From contig NZ_JBNPXF010000003.1 in NCBI RefSeq assembly GCF_050433445.1, forward strand, positions 127,848 through 191,847: DNA of 64,000 nucleotides, read 5' to 3'. Shown here piece after piece: positions 16,774 to 23,883 of the stretch. Source of the DNA: Kroppenstedtia sanguinis (GTDB lineage Bacteria > Bacillota > Bacilli > Thermoactinomycetales > DSM-45169). The notes below the pieces were generated by a model that saw only the letters and a list, made by a program, of their open reading frames with translations, was not told where the DNA came from and did no database searches. The position numbers and the translations under genes were made by a program. Numbering within the stretch: position 1 is the stretch's first letter; the number at the start of each line of letters is the position of its first letter.

Positions 16774-17558
16774 TGGAAACTCCGAACTGCAAATGGGAGA
16801 TTCGGGAGCGGGTGGCGGTGATCACGATTGATCGTCCCCCGATGAATACGTTAAGCCAAGGGACGCTGTTTGAATTGGAAGGGATTCTGGATCAGGTGGA
16901 ATCGGATGAAGCGGTGGGTTGTCTTCTCATCACCGGAGCAGGGGATCGGATGTTCTCCGCCGGTGCGGATGTCGCTGAGTTCGGGGAAATGGGTGGAGAT
17001 CGGGAAACTGCGGAAAAGATTTTGAAACGGATGCATGATCTGTTCAACCGGATCGAAGCCTTCCCCAAACCCGTACTCGCCTGTCTCAACGGGAAAGCTC
17101 TCGGTGGGGGAAATGAATTGCAGATGGCTTGCCATCTGACGATCGCCGCTGACACGGCGGAATTAGGGCTGCCGGAGGTGAGGTTGGGCATCATCCCCGG
17201 GTATGGTGGAACCCAGCGACTTCCCCGGTTGATCGGCCGCCGGCGAGCTCTGGAACTGATGCTGAGTGGCCGTCGGATCTCCGCCCAGATCGCTCTCGAG
17301 TATGGATGTATCAACCGGACGGCACCACAAGAACAGGTGCGGGAAGAGGCCTTCCAATGGGCCAAAGAGCTGGCCGCCGGTCCGCCGATCGCAATGAAGG
17401 GCATCCTGGACGCTGTGGTCAGAGGATCGGAAGCAGACTTGTCCCAAGGATTATCCATCGAACGGGAGAATATGCTGTCTGTCATCGGGACCGAGGATGC
17501 CATCGAAGGAGTGACCGCTTTCTTTACCAAGCGGGAACCGTCTTTTAAGGGCAAATGA
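16770..17558 (+). CDS. Enoyl-CoA hydratase/isomerase
   Basis: Crotonase-fold hydratase of beta-oxidation. Oxyanion-hole and catalytic segments are visible: SAGADVAEF, GGGNELQMA (first catalytic Glu) and LPEVRLGIIPGYGGTQRL (second catalytic Glu). It overlaps the thiolase stop by 4 bases (ATGA) with GGGAGG upstream. It is the last gene of the cluster, closed by a strong terminator. The cluster has no acyl-CoA ligase or electron-transfer flavoprotein, which must be elsewhere. Confidence 0.93.
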   Translation: MMETPNCKWEIRERVAVITIDRPPMNTLSQGTLFELEGILDQVESDEAVGCLLITGAGDRMFSAGADVAEFGEMGGDRETAEKILKRMHDLFNRIEAFPKPVLACLNGKALGGGNELQMACHLTIAADTAELGLPEVRLGIIPGYGGTQRLPRLIGRRRALELMLSGRRISAQIALEYGCINRTAPQEQVREEAFQWAKELAAGPPIAMKGILDAVVRGSEADLSQGLSIERENMLSVIGTEDAIEGVTAFFTKREPSFKGK

Positions 17559-17568
17559 TGATCTGTTG

Positions 17569-17602
17569 AGAGGCTACGGAAATTTTCCGTAGCCTCTTTT
17601 TT
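17569..17602 (+). terminator. Rho-independent terminator of the beta-oxidation cluster
   Basis: AGAGGCTACGGAAA / TTTCCGTAGCCTCT stem followed by six T. Confidence 0.9.
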
Positions 17603-17689
17603 GGCGGAATAGATGGTAGATCCATCCTCTGAATTGGGCTACAAAGTCCAACCGAATCACCTCTACTTTCATAGATTGATAGAAGGGAT

Positions 17690-17810
17690 GATGCCAAACG
17701 GCGAAAAAACTGGTGATCGATCCGGGCCTGGGATGGACGCGTCAATTGCGAGTACGAACGTCAAGGGTCAGGGTGCAAGTTGGGGTTTCTCCCGGCGTTC
17801 CCATGTGTAA
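17690..17810 (+). pseudogene. Amidase-like gene relic upstream of the GHL10 gene
   Basis: From 17701 one frame reads AKKLVIDPGLGW, like the start of an Amidase_3 domain (KxxIDPGHGG) with the zinc His changed to Leu. It then loses similarity and stops. Bases about 17731-17805 recur at 22029-22110. The 321-base gap holds no other gene. Confidence 0.4.
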
Positions 17811-17880
17811 GCCCGCTTGAATCAAATGAAGGCCCTGGGGATCCCCGACGTTTTATCATTTATAAGTAAGGAGAGGGTGC

Positions 17881-19566
17881 ATGTTGACACACGCCCCGGT
17901 CTATAAGCGACAATTCCGTGCCGTCTGGGTGGCCACTGTCGGAAACCGCGACTGGCCCTCTTCCCCCACTCTTTCAATCACTCAGCAACAGGAAGAATGG
18001 AGGCACCTTTTGGACTTCATCCAGGGGATGAATCTGAATGCGGTTATTCTCCAAGTCCGACCCATGGCGGATACTTTTTACCCCAGTAAGATCAATCCCT
18101 GGTCCCGGTATTTGACCGGCACTCAAGGAAAAGACCCTGGATATGATCCACTCGCTTTTATGCTGGAAGAGGCTCATCGGCGCAATCTGGAATTTCACGC
18201 CTGGTTTAATCCTTTTCGCGTCAGCTCGGAGGCTCGGCTGGAGTCCCTGGTTCCTGATCATCCGGCACGCCGTCATCCAGACTGGGTGGTCACTTATGGT
18301 GGACAGTTGTATTACGATCCGGGTATCCCTGAGGTGAGGGAGCATGTGACGGAGAGCATACTTGAAGTGGTCAACCGGTATGAAATCGATGCAGTTCACA
18401 TGGATGATTATTTTTATCCTTACCCGGTGGAGGGTGAACCTTTTCCCGACGACGAGACTTGCCGACGCTATAGACAGGACCAGTTTGCCGACAAGGGAGA
18501 TTGGCGAAGGGAAAATGTGAATCGGTTCATCAGTGGTCTCTCGAAGAGAATCCGGCAATTGAAACCGAAATTGAAATTTGGAATCAGCCCCTTTGGCATC
18601 TGGCGCAATCGTTCCACAGATCCGACGGGATCGGATACCTCCGGATTGCAGAGCTTCGATGATCTTTATGTAGATACCCGCACCTGGATTCGGCAAGGTT
18701 GGCTGGATTATGTGGTTCCTCAAGTATACTGGCATATCGGGTATCCTCCGGCGGCCTATGAAAAGCTGGTGGATTGGTGGAGCGGGGAAGTTCAGGGGCA
18801 TCCCCTTCACCTTTATATCGGTCATGCCGTCTACAAAATCGGACAAGATCATGAGGCTTGGGACAACCCGGAGGAGATGACAGATCAATTGAACAGAAAC
18901 CAGCCCTATTCGGAGGTGAAGGGGAGTGTCTTCTTCGCGATTTCCGACTTATCGCGAAATCCTCTGGGGATTCGGGATCGACTGGCAACGGATTTCTTTC
19001 GCTATCCGGCCCTGATTCCAACCCTTCCCCGCTTGGACTCACCTGCCCCGCCAGCCCCCCGCATTCAGTCGGTCCAACGCGTCTCCGATGGGGTGCAGAT
19101 CCAATGGAGAGATGATTCCGCGGACACCGTCTATCTGGTGCTCTATCGTTTGGGTGACGGGGACAAGGAGGATCGAGAGGATCCTCGGAACATCCGGTTT
19201 TTGCTTAGGAAACAGGGAAATTCCTCCACGGTAATAGATCCCACGGCGACTCCAGGACAGGTCTGGATCTATTTGCTGACCGCAGTCAACTCTTCGCATC
19301 ATGAGAGTCCACCCAGCAACCCGGTTCGATTGTTACCCCTGTACAAAGTGATCGCTGGTTCTTTTCAAGAGTTGGAGAATGCCCAAGCGCGAAAAAAACA
19401 TCTGGAAGAGAAGGGAATCTCGGCGACGATCCTTGAAACCCAGTTGGATCAAGAGAAGCTTTACCGGGTACAGGTAGGGGCCTTCAGCCAACGCTCCAAT
19501 GCAGAGGATAGGTTGAAAGAGATTCAGGAGCTGGGCATCACCGATGGGTTTATCCTGTACGAATAA
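17881..19566 (+). CDS. GHL10-family glycoside hydrolase-like protein with C-terminal SPOR domain
   Basis: Residues about 8-385 match the glycosyl hydrolase-like 10 (DUF187) TIM barrel: FRAVWVATVGNRDWP, LNAVILQVRPMADTFY, FHAWFNPFRV, a catalytic-type acidic cluster AVHMDDYFYPY, FGISPFGIWRN and DYVVPQVYW. A fibronectin-like segment follows (about 395-480), then a SPOR domain (about 490-560, YKVIAGSF..., YRVQVGAFSQ). SPOR binds peptide-free glycan, and the known family member E. coli DigH cuts such denuded glycan, so the fusion suggests a self-targeting denuded-glycan hydrolase. There is no signal peptide, as for the CwlC-like amidase in this window. The ATG follows AAGGAGAGGG. Confidence 0.88.
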   Translation: MLTHAPVYKRQFRAVWVATVGNRDWPSSPTLSITQQQEEWRHLLDFIQGMNLNAVILQVRPMADTFYPSKINPWSRYLTGTQGKDPGYDPLAFMLEEAHRRNLEFHAWFNPFRVSSEARLESLVPDHPARRHPDWVVTYGGQLYYDPGIPEVREHVTESILEVVNRYEIDAVHMDDYFYPYPVEGEPFPDDETCRRYRQDQFADKGDWRRENVNRFISGLSKRIRQLKPKLKFGISPFGIWRNRSTDPTGSDTSGLQSFDDLYVDTRTWIRQGWLDYVVPQVYWHIGYPPAAYEKLVDWWSGEVQGHPLHLYIGHAVYKIGQDHEAWDNPEEMTDQLNRNQPYSEVKGSVFFAISDLSRNPLGIRDRLATDFFRYPALIPTLPRLDSPAPPAPRIQSVQRVSDGVQIQWRDDSADTVYLVLYRLGDGDKEDREDPRNIRFLLRKQGNSSTVIDPTATPGQVWIYLLTAVNSSHHESPPSNPVRLLPLYKVIAGSFQELENAQARKKHLEEKGISATILETQLDQEKLYRVQVGAFSQRSNAEDRLKEIQELGITDGFILYE

Positions 19567-19569
19567 GGA

Positions 19570-19972
19570 ATTCAATGTACTTGTCTAAGTGATCTTCGGG
19601 TACTAAATCTTCGATGGACACGAATTCAAATTCATTCTGTTGATGTTTATTTGAACGTAACATGTTTTGATGTCTTTCATCAGGGGATTGTTCCCAAAAG
19701 ACAGGCTGTCGAGACTTTCTCGACAGGCTGTCGGAGTCTAACCTTTTGTGTCGGATCCATCTGGGTATGGTCCTTTTTAGAAGGAATGATTTTAAGCGAA
19801 GCTAGACGCTTGTGTAACCTTGTTGACAGCTACAGGCGTTCCACTGTTGCCAAGTGGTTTCGCCAATTGTGCAATAACGAAGGCTTTTTCTGCCTTGATT
19901 ATTACACCGTCGATGGACGGTACAACCTAACCGCTGGTGCGACTTTACGTAGTTCCGGATTGATGAGGAACC
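19570..19972. other. Intergenic region with a stem-loop, no supported gene
   Basis: CTGTCGAGA (19706-19714) / TCTCGACAG (19718-19726) forms a hairpin inside a direct repeat of GACAGGCTGTCG. It could end the GHL10 transcript, though no T-run follows. An open frame at 19651-19980 lacks a ribosome site and resembles nothing known. Confidence 0.45.
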
Positions 19973-20119
19973 CTATTTGAGATATTTTGTAAAATAAGCG
20001 GCTAAGAGCATCAATATAAATGCAAGCACCCATTTAATTAGAGCATATTCAACAAAGAAGATCGGCACAATAACTAACGAGGAAAGAAATACAAAAATTG
20101 CGGTTGCATATCGTTTCAT
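19973..20119 (-). CDS. Small hydrophobic protein, 48 residues
   Basis: The minus strand encodes 48 residues: a short basic start (MKRYATAIF), two hydrophobic stretches (FVFLSSLVIVPIFFV and WVLAFILMLLAAYF) and a basic end (TKYLK). A strong ribosome site AGGAGAGGG precedes the ATG. It lies 3' of the halocin-like gene on the same strand, beyond that gene's terminator. No family is recognised. A two-span immunity or channel-type protein is possible from its position. Confidence 0.6.
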   Translation of the reverse strand: MKRYATAIFVFLSSLVIVPIFFVEYALIKWVLAFILMLLAAYFTKYLK

Positions 20120-20310
20120 TGAGATCCAACCCTCTCCTTTTTTTAATATTTTTACGATGTAAATTAAAAAAACAAGACGCTTTTAGTTGTTGTCAGTTTT
20201 TTCAGCTTCTTTTAAGTGCTTGCAAATTTAAAATGCCTTTTCATTTCATCGTACCTCATATTAGTAGTGTAAACAATATCGTCCTGCCAAGTCATTTGGG
20301 AAGGAGAGGA

Positions 20311-20351
20311 TAAAACAAAAGACCTGATTATTTTCTAGGTCTTTTGTTTTA
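20311..20351 (-). terminator. Bidirectional terminator after the halocin-like gene
   Basis: TAAAACAAAAGACCT pairs with AGGTCTTTTGTTTTA. The A- and T-runs inside the stem give a U-tract in both directions. Confidence 0.85.
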
Positions 20352-20383
20352 TATACAGTGTATTTTCGATACAACACATCAAC

Positions 20384-21115
20384 TTATGAACATTTACCTA
20401 TGCAATAGTTTAGTTCGACTGCATATGCCAATAAGGCTGCCTCAACACAGATCGCACAGGTAGGCGGGGTTGCACACGCAGCACCACAAACAGTTGCAAA
20501 AACACCTATAGCCCAACTAGGAAGCCCTAAACTAGCTAAGCAGTTATTCATACAACCAAAGAATCCTTGAGTGGATACCTCGTCTTCTGAGCATTGTCCT
20601 TCTATGTTAATTTCAGGAGCAGATGTTTTATCTACGTTTTTATCTATGACCAATTCTCCATTTCTCCATATCTTTGCATTTCCTATTTCATCGTTTACAT
20701 CAGATAAAACCATTTCTACTGTTTTCACTTTTTGCTTATCTTTATTGTAATAGAATTGGATTCCACTAGTTTTAACTGTCTGCCCGATATCTTTATAAGG
20801 GAAGGCAACGGTATACATACTCGTACCGTTATTTTTTAAATGTAAAACTGAGGATTTTTTTAGATCAATATTACGTTTAGGAAGATGAGCCGAATATGAT
20901 TTTAGGTCTTTGGAAGCCTTTTTTAATAGTTCTTTTTCCACCTCAGGATCTATATCAGCTTTCTGTGCAGCGAAACTCTCTAGTTGTTCTAACACTTTGC
21001 TCATGTCTGCTTTAGAAAGATCTTCTGCGGCATACGTTGTATTGGTAACAGTAGAAACAAAGACAACAGCAAGGGAGAGAACAAAAATTACTACTCTTGA
21101 AAATAGTCTTGACAT
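20384..21115 (-). CDS. Secreted precursor with C-terminal halocin-C8-like Cys-rich domain
   Basis: A 243-residue precursor with a Sec-type signal peptide (VVIFVLSLAVVFVSTV, cleavage near TTYAAED). A charged middle domain (about 30-180) follows, then a compact hydrophobic Cys-rich tail with cysteines at 175, 188, 192, 210, 214, 220, 223, 238 and 242 (GCMNNC, VCGAAC, TCAIC, NYCIGKC). Spacing, hydrophobicity and the position after a long pro-region resemble halocin C8, whose precursor carries an immunity protein N-terminally and a Cys-rich antimicrobial peptide C-terminally. Antimicrobial activity is inferred. The ribosome site is AAGAAGGG. The locus is more AT-rich than its surroundings, suggesting transfer. 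Confidence 0.8.
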   Translation of the reverse strand: MSRLFSRVVIFVLSLAVVFVSTVTNTTYAAEDLSKADMSKVLEQLESFAAQKADIDPEVEKELLKKASKDLKSYSAHLPKRNIDLKKSSVLHLKNNGTSMYTVAFPYKDIGQTVKTSGIQFYYNKDKQKVKTVEMVLSDVNDEIGNAKIWRNGELVIDKNVDKTSAPEINIEGQCSEDEVSTQGFFGCMNNCLASLGLPSWAIGVFATVCGAACATPPTCAICVEAALLAYAVELNYCIGKCS

Positions 21116-21885
21116 ACGAATTCCCTTCTTTCATGAAATTAATTACATAGTTTTCTCGTAATTCAGGGTATTTTTCTGTGAGACTCTAATGATCCAGACC
21201 TCACATTTGATCATTGGACGGTTGCTCTGGCTTCCCTTCCGGATAATTCTTCTCTTTCGGCGGTTGAACCGGTGTTTCTTTCTTCTTCTGGGTTGTCATT
21301 TCTCCAGGGAAATCCACCTCCGACACCCGGGGTGATATCTGGAGTCGTTTTCACCGCCGGTGCATAGAGAGTCATTGGGATCGTAGCTAACAGACGTAGA
21401 TCGTCGCCAATTTTTCTTATTCATAGGCATCCTCTTTGGGAGGGTGGCCCATCTCCCAGTTGAATGAGATGGATTCTGTAAAAGTGTCATCAAACCTTTT
21501 AGATTCACCATCTTTCGATAAATAAAACCAAGGAACTACCTAACTCGCCTCACCTCCTAGCTCCAAAGACAAGGGAACATACATTCTCATCGCGCCGAAT
21601 AAACCCAACCGTTTCACCAACTCGACAATAACCATTCGGTTGTCAATATTAAATTACACCCAAATAAGGTTCCTTTTTCCAGTATAGTTTACTAGAGGTA
21701 AGTTGTAAACTAGTTTCTTGAAATAATTTTAGTACCCCGTCTATTTTTTTGTTTTTAGGCCAATTTCTCCCTCAAAGTCGTCAATCTTCACCACAATTCA
21801 CGGTGTGATGACCACTGAGGCCAGTGTAATCAGGGGAGAGCTCGAACTGCGCATCAGAAAGTGGATAAGGGTGGAGTGAACGGTC
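21116..21885. other. AT-rich intergenic region with an inverted repeat and small decayed frames
   Basis: TAGTTTAC (21685-21692) and GTAAACTA (21705-21712) form an operator-like inverted repeat. On the minus strand (about 21510-21200), two overlapping frames look like a short frameshifted coding remnant (GGGFPWRNDNPEEE in one frame), not a functional gene. On the plus strand a 23-codon frame (MTTEASVIRGELELRIRKW...) ends just before the next feature. Confidence 0.4.
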
Positions 21886-22014
21886 GTGGCGAAGAAACGC
21901 ATTATAGTTGACTTGGAACAAGAACTCAAAGAGTGGGCGGAACAAATAGCCCTTCAACTCTCATTTGACAGGGGAGAGCGGATCTCAAGAAATCAGATCA
22001 TTGCGGAAGCGTGA
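21886..22014 (+). CDS. Small ribbon-helix-helix-like protein, probably truncated
   Basis: A GTG-started 42-residue frame begins AKKRIIVDLEQELKEW and ends ISRNQIIAEA, a pattern like ribbon-helix-helix DNA-binding proteins (antitoxin or relaxosome type): an N-terminal strand, an amphipathic helix and an S-x-N-x-I-I-x-E-A helix. It stops 14 bases before the duplicated GHL10-locus segment, so the natural C-terminus may have been cut by that rearrangement. The ribosome site is weak. Confidence 0.45.
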   Translation: MAKKRIIVDLEQELKEWAEQIALQLSFDRGERISRNQIIAEA

Positions 22015-22027
22015 GTGAGCGACTCTC

Positions 22028-22313
22028 ATCCCTGGGATGGATGCGTCAATTGCGAGTACGAACGTCAAAGGTCACGGGTACAAGCCAGGGCTTTCTCCCG
22101 GCGTTCCCACGCGAAAGCAGTTCCACAGATCTGACGGGATCAGATACCTGGAAGAGAAAGGGATCCCGGCGACGACCCTTGAAACCCAGTTGGATCAAGA
22201 GAAGCTTTACCGGGTACAGGCAGGGGCCTTCAGCCAACGCTCCAATGCAGAGGATAGGTTGAAAGAGATTCAGGAGCTGGGCATCACCGATGGGTTTATC
22301 CTGTACGAATAGG
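22028..22313 (+). pseudogene. Shuffled partial copy of the GHL10-SPOR locus
   Basis: Three pieces of the 17.7-19.6 kb locus are joined in order. About 22029-22110 matches the relic at 17731-17805, about 22118-22150 matches 18611-18642 (inside the hydrolase domain), and about 22151-22313 matches 19402-19566 (SPOR domain to stop). The open frame that results ends with the same SPOR sequence (YRVQAGAFSQ, TDGFILYE). It looks like a duplicate that lost two internal segments. Confidence 0.8.
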
Positions 22314-22366
22314 ATGCTGATAGAAAAAAGGTTCACCCTCCGTTTTTAGATTATAACGTTTGAAAC

Positions 22367-22404
22367 GCAAAAACGCCGCGGATTCAGACCGATGGCGTTT
22401 TTGT
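22367..22404 (-). terminator. Terminator of the MFS gene
   Basis: GCAAAAACGCC (22367-22377) and GGCGTTTTTG (22394-22403) form a stem with an internal U-tract, about 20 bases past the MFS stop. Confidence 0.75.
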
Positions 22405-22424
22405 GATGAGCTTGGGATATTCGA

Positions 22425-23609
22425 TCAAGTCGTCTCTAATTTACGAGTGTCCGGGATGAACAGAGTGAGCAGGCTACCTAGCAAGGGAAGGAGGAAGATC
22501 CATTCCAATACGAAGGGAACACCGTAGCGGTCGGCGACCCACCCGAGAAAGGTAGCCCCGATGCCCCCGGCTCCTACTCCAAACCCGATCATCAATCCGG
22601 ACACCAGCCCCACTTTTCCCGGTAGCAGCCGTTGACCGTAGACGACTGTAACCGCAAAGGAGGAGAGAACAAAAAATCCGAAGATGATCAGCATTACCGC
22701 TCCGGCAGGCCCCTTCACTAGAGGGGTTAATAAGGCAAAGGGGACGGTGAGGAACATGGAACCGAACAACAGCCATTTATGACTGATCCGATCCGACAAC
22801 CTTCCCCCGATAAATGTACCGACAGCTCCTGCGGCCAGGAAGAGAAAAGTGTAAATCTCTCCGATCTCCAGGGGAATTTGGTGTTGCAGATAGTAAAAGG
22901 GCAGGAACCCCGCAATCCCGATCTGCGTCCAGGAACGAAGGAGAACCACCAGCACCAAAAAGATCAGGCCCAGGAGATAGCTTTTACCTTGGACGGCTGT
23001 CTGGGTGTGTCGCTCTTCATTGAGGCGCTCCCGATACCAGGGGAGGATTCGCCACATCAGCCAGGCCCCTACAACGCCGAACAGAAGAAACCAGATCAAT
23101 CCAGACAATCCGGTGGATAGGACGAACAGGGGGAGCATGAGGGGACCCAGGGCCTGCCCGGCATTCCCTCCCACCTGGAAAATGGCCTGTGCAGTTCCCT
23201 TAGCGCCACCGGCGGCCAGATGAGCTCCTCGGGAGGCTTCGGGATGAAACAGCCCGGAGCCGAGTCCCGACAAAGCGATCACCACCAGTAGCCATTCATA
23301 AGAGGGGACATAGCCGGACAGGGCTAAACCGAGCCCCGTCAGGAAGACTCCCAACGGGAGCAACCAGGGTTTAGGCGTCCGATCCGTCCACAGGCCGAAT
23401 AAGGGTTGCATCACGGAAGAAACGAGATAAGAGATCAGGACGATCATCCCCGATTGGGTATAGGTCAGATCAAATGCCTCTTTATACAGAGGCATCAGCG
23501 CAGGTACGATGCCTGCCGTCATAATGTCGTTCAACATATGGGAGCCACTTAAGCTCCACAACTGTCTTTTCTGGGGCATCTTCACTTGGGTGCTGGCATC
23601 CACAGCCAA
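22425..23609 (-). CDS. MFS transporter, fosmidomycin-resistance (Fsr)-like
   Basis: A 394-residue, 12-span major facilitator. The start region SGSHMLNDIMTAGIVPALMPLYKEAFDLTY and FGLWTDRTP (loop 2-3 signature) are characteristic of the Fsr branch, as are GLGSGLFHPEASRGAHLA and IGGRLSDRISHKW. Family members export fosmidomycin or unknown compounds; the real substrate here is unknown. The TTG start follows AGGGAGAGGTG. Single gene with its own terminator. Confidence 0.85.
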   Translation of the reverse strand: MAVDASTQVKMPQKRQLWSLSGSHMLNDIMTAGIVPALMPLYKEAFDLTYTQSGMIVLISYLVSSVMQPLFGLWTDRTPKPWLLPLGVFLTGLGLALSGYVPSYEWLLVVIALSGLGSGLFHPEASRGAHLAAGGAKGTAQAIFQVGGNAGQALGPLMLPLFVLSTGLSGLIWFLLFGVVGAWLMWRILPWYRERLNEERHTQTAVQGKSYLLGLIFLVLVVLLRSWTQIGIAGFLPFYYLQHQIPLEIGEIYTFLFLAAGAVGTFIGGRLSDRISHKWLLFGSMFLTVPFALLTPLVKGPAGAVMLIIFGFFVLSSFAVTVVYGQRLLPGKVGLVSGLMIGFGVGAGGIGATFLGWVADRYGVPFVLEWIFLLPLLGSLLTLFIPDTRKLETT

Positions 23610-23883
23610 TCCAGGATCACCTCTCCCTGTTTTTTGTATTTTAAAGATAACATAATGAAAGGGAATACGGAGAGCATCAGACCGAGCCCCCTGTGTTAAA
23701 TTGTTAAGGTAGGTTGAGTAGCGATGGCATTGGAGGCACCAAAGACAAAATTATTTGCCGCTCAAGGAAGTGAACTGAACGATAAAATCCGGATTTAGGT
23801 TCTCGAAGATATGGAAATCTTTTGGATGAAATAGTATAATAATATTCGTGGTTATAATAAATATTTTGGCGAAGGGGATGAAA

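Noticed and set aside
19651..19980. 109-residue plus-strand frame after the GHL10 gene
   Set aside because: No ribosome site, includes a hairpin, overlaps the supported 48-residue minus-strand gene end, and has no family resemblance.
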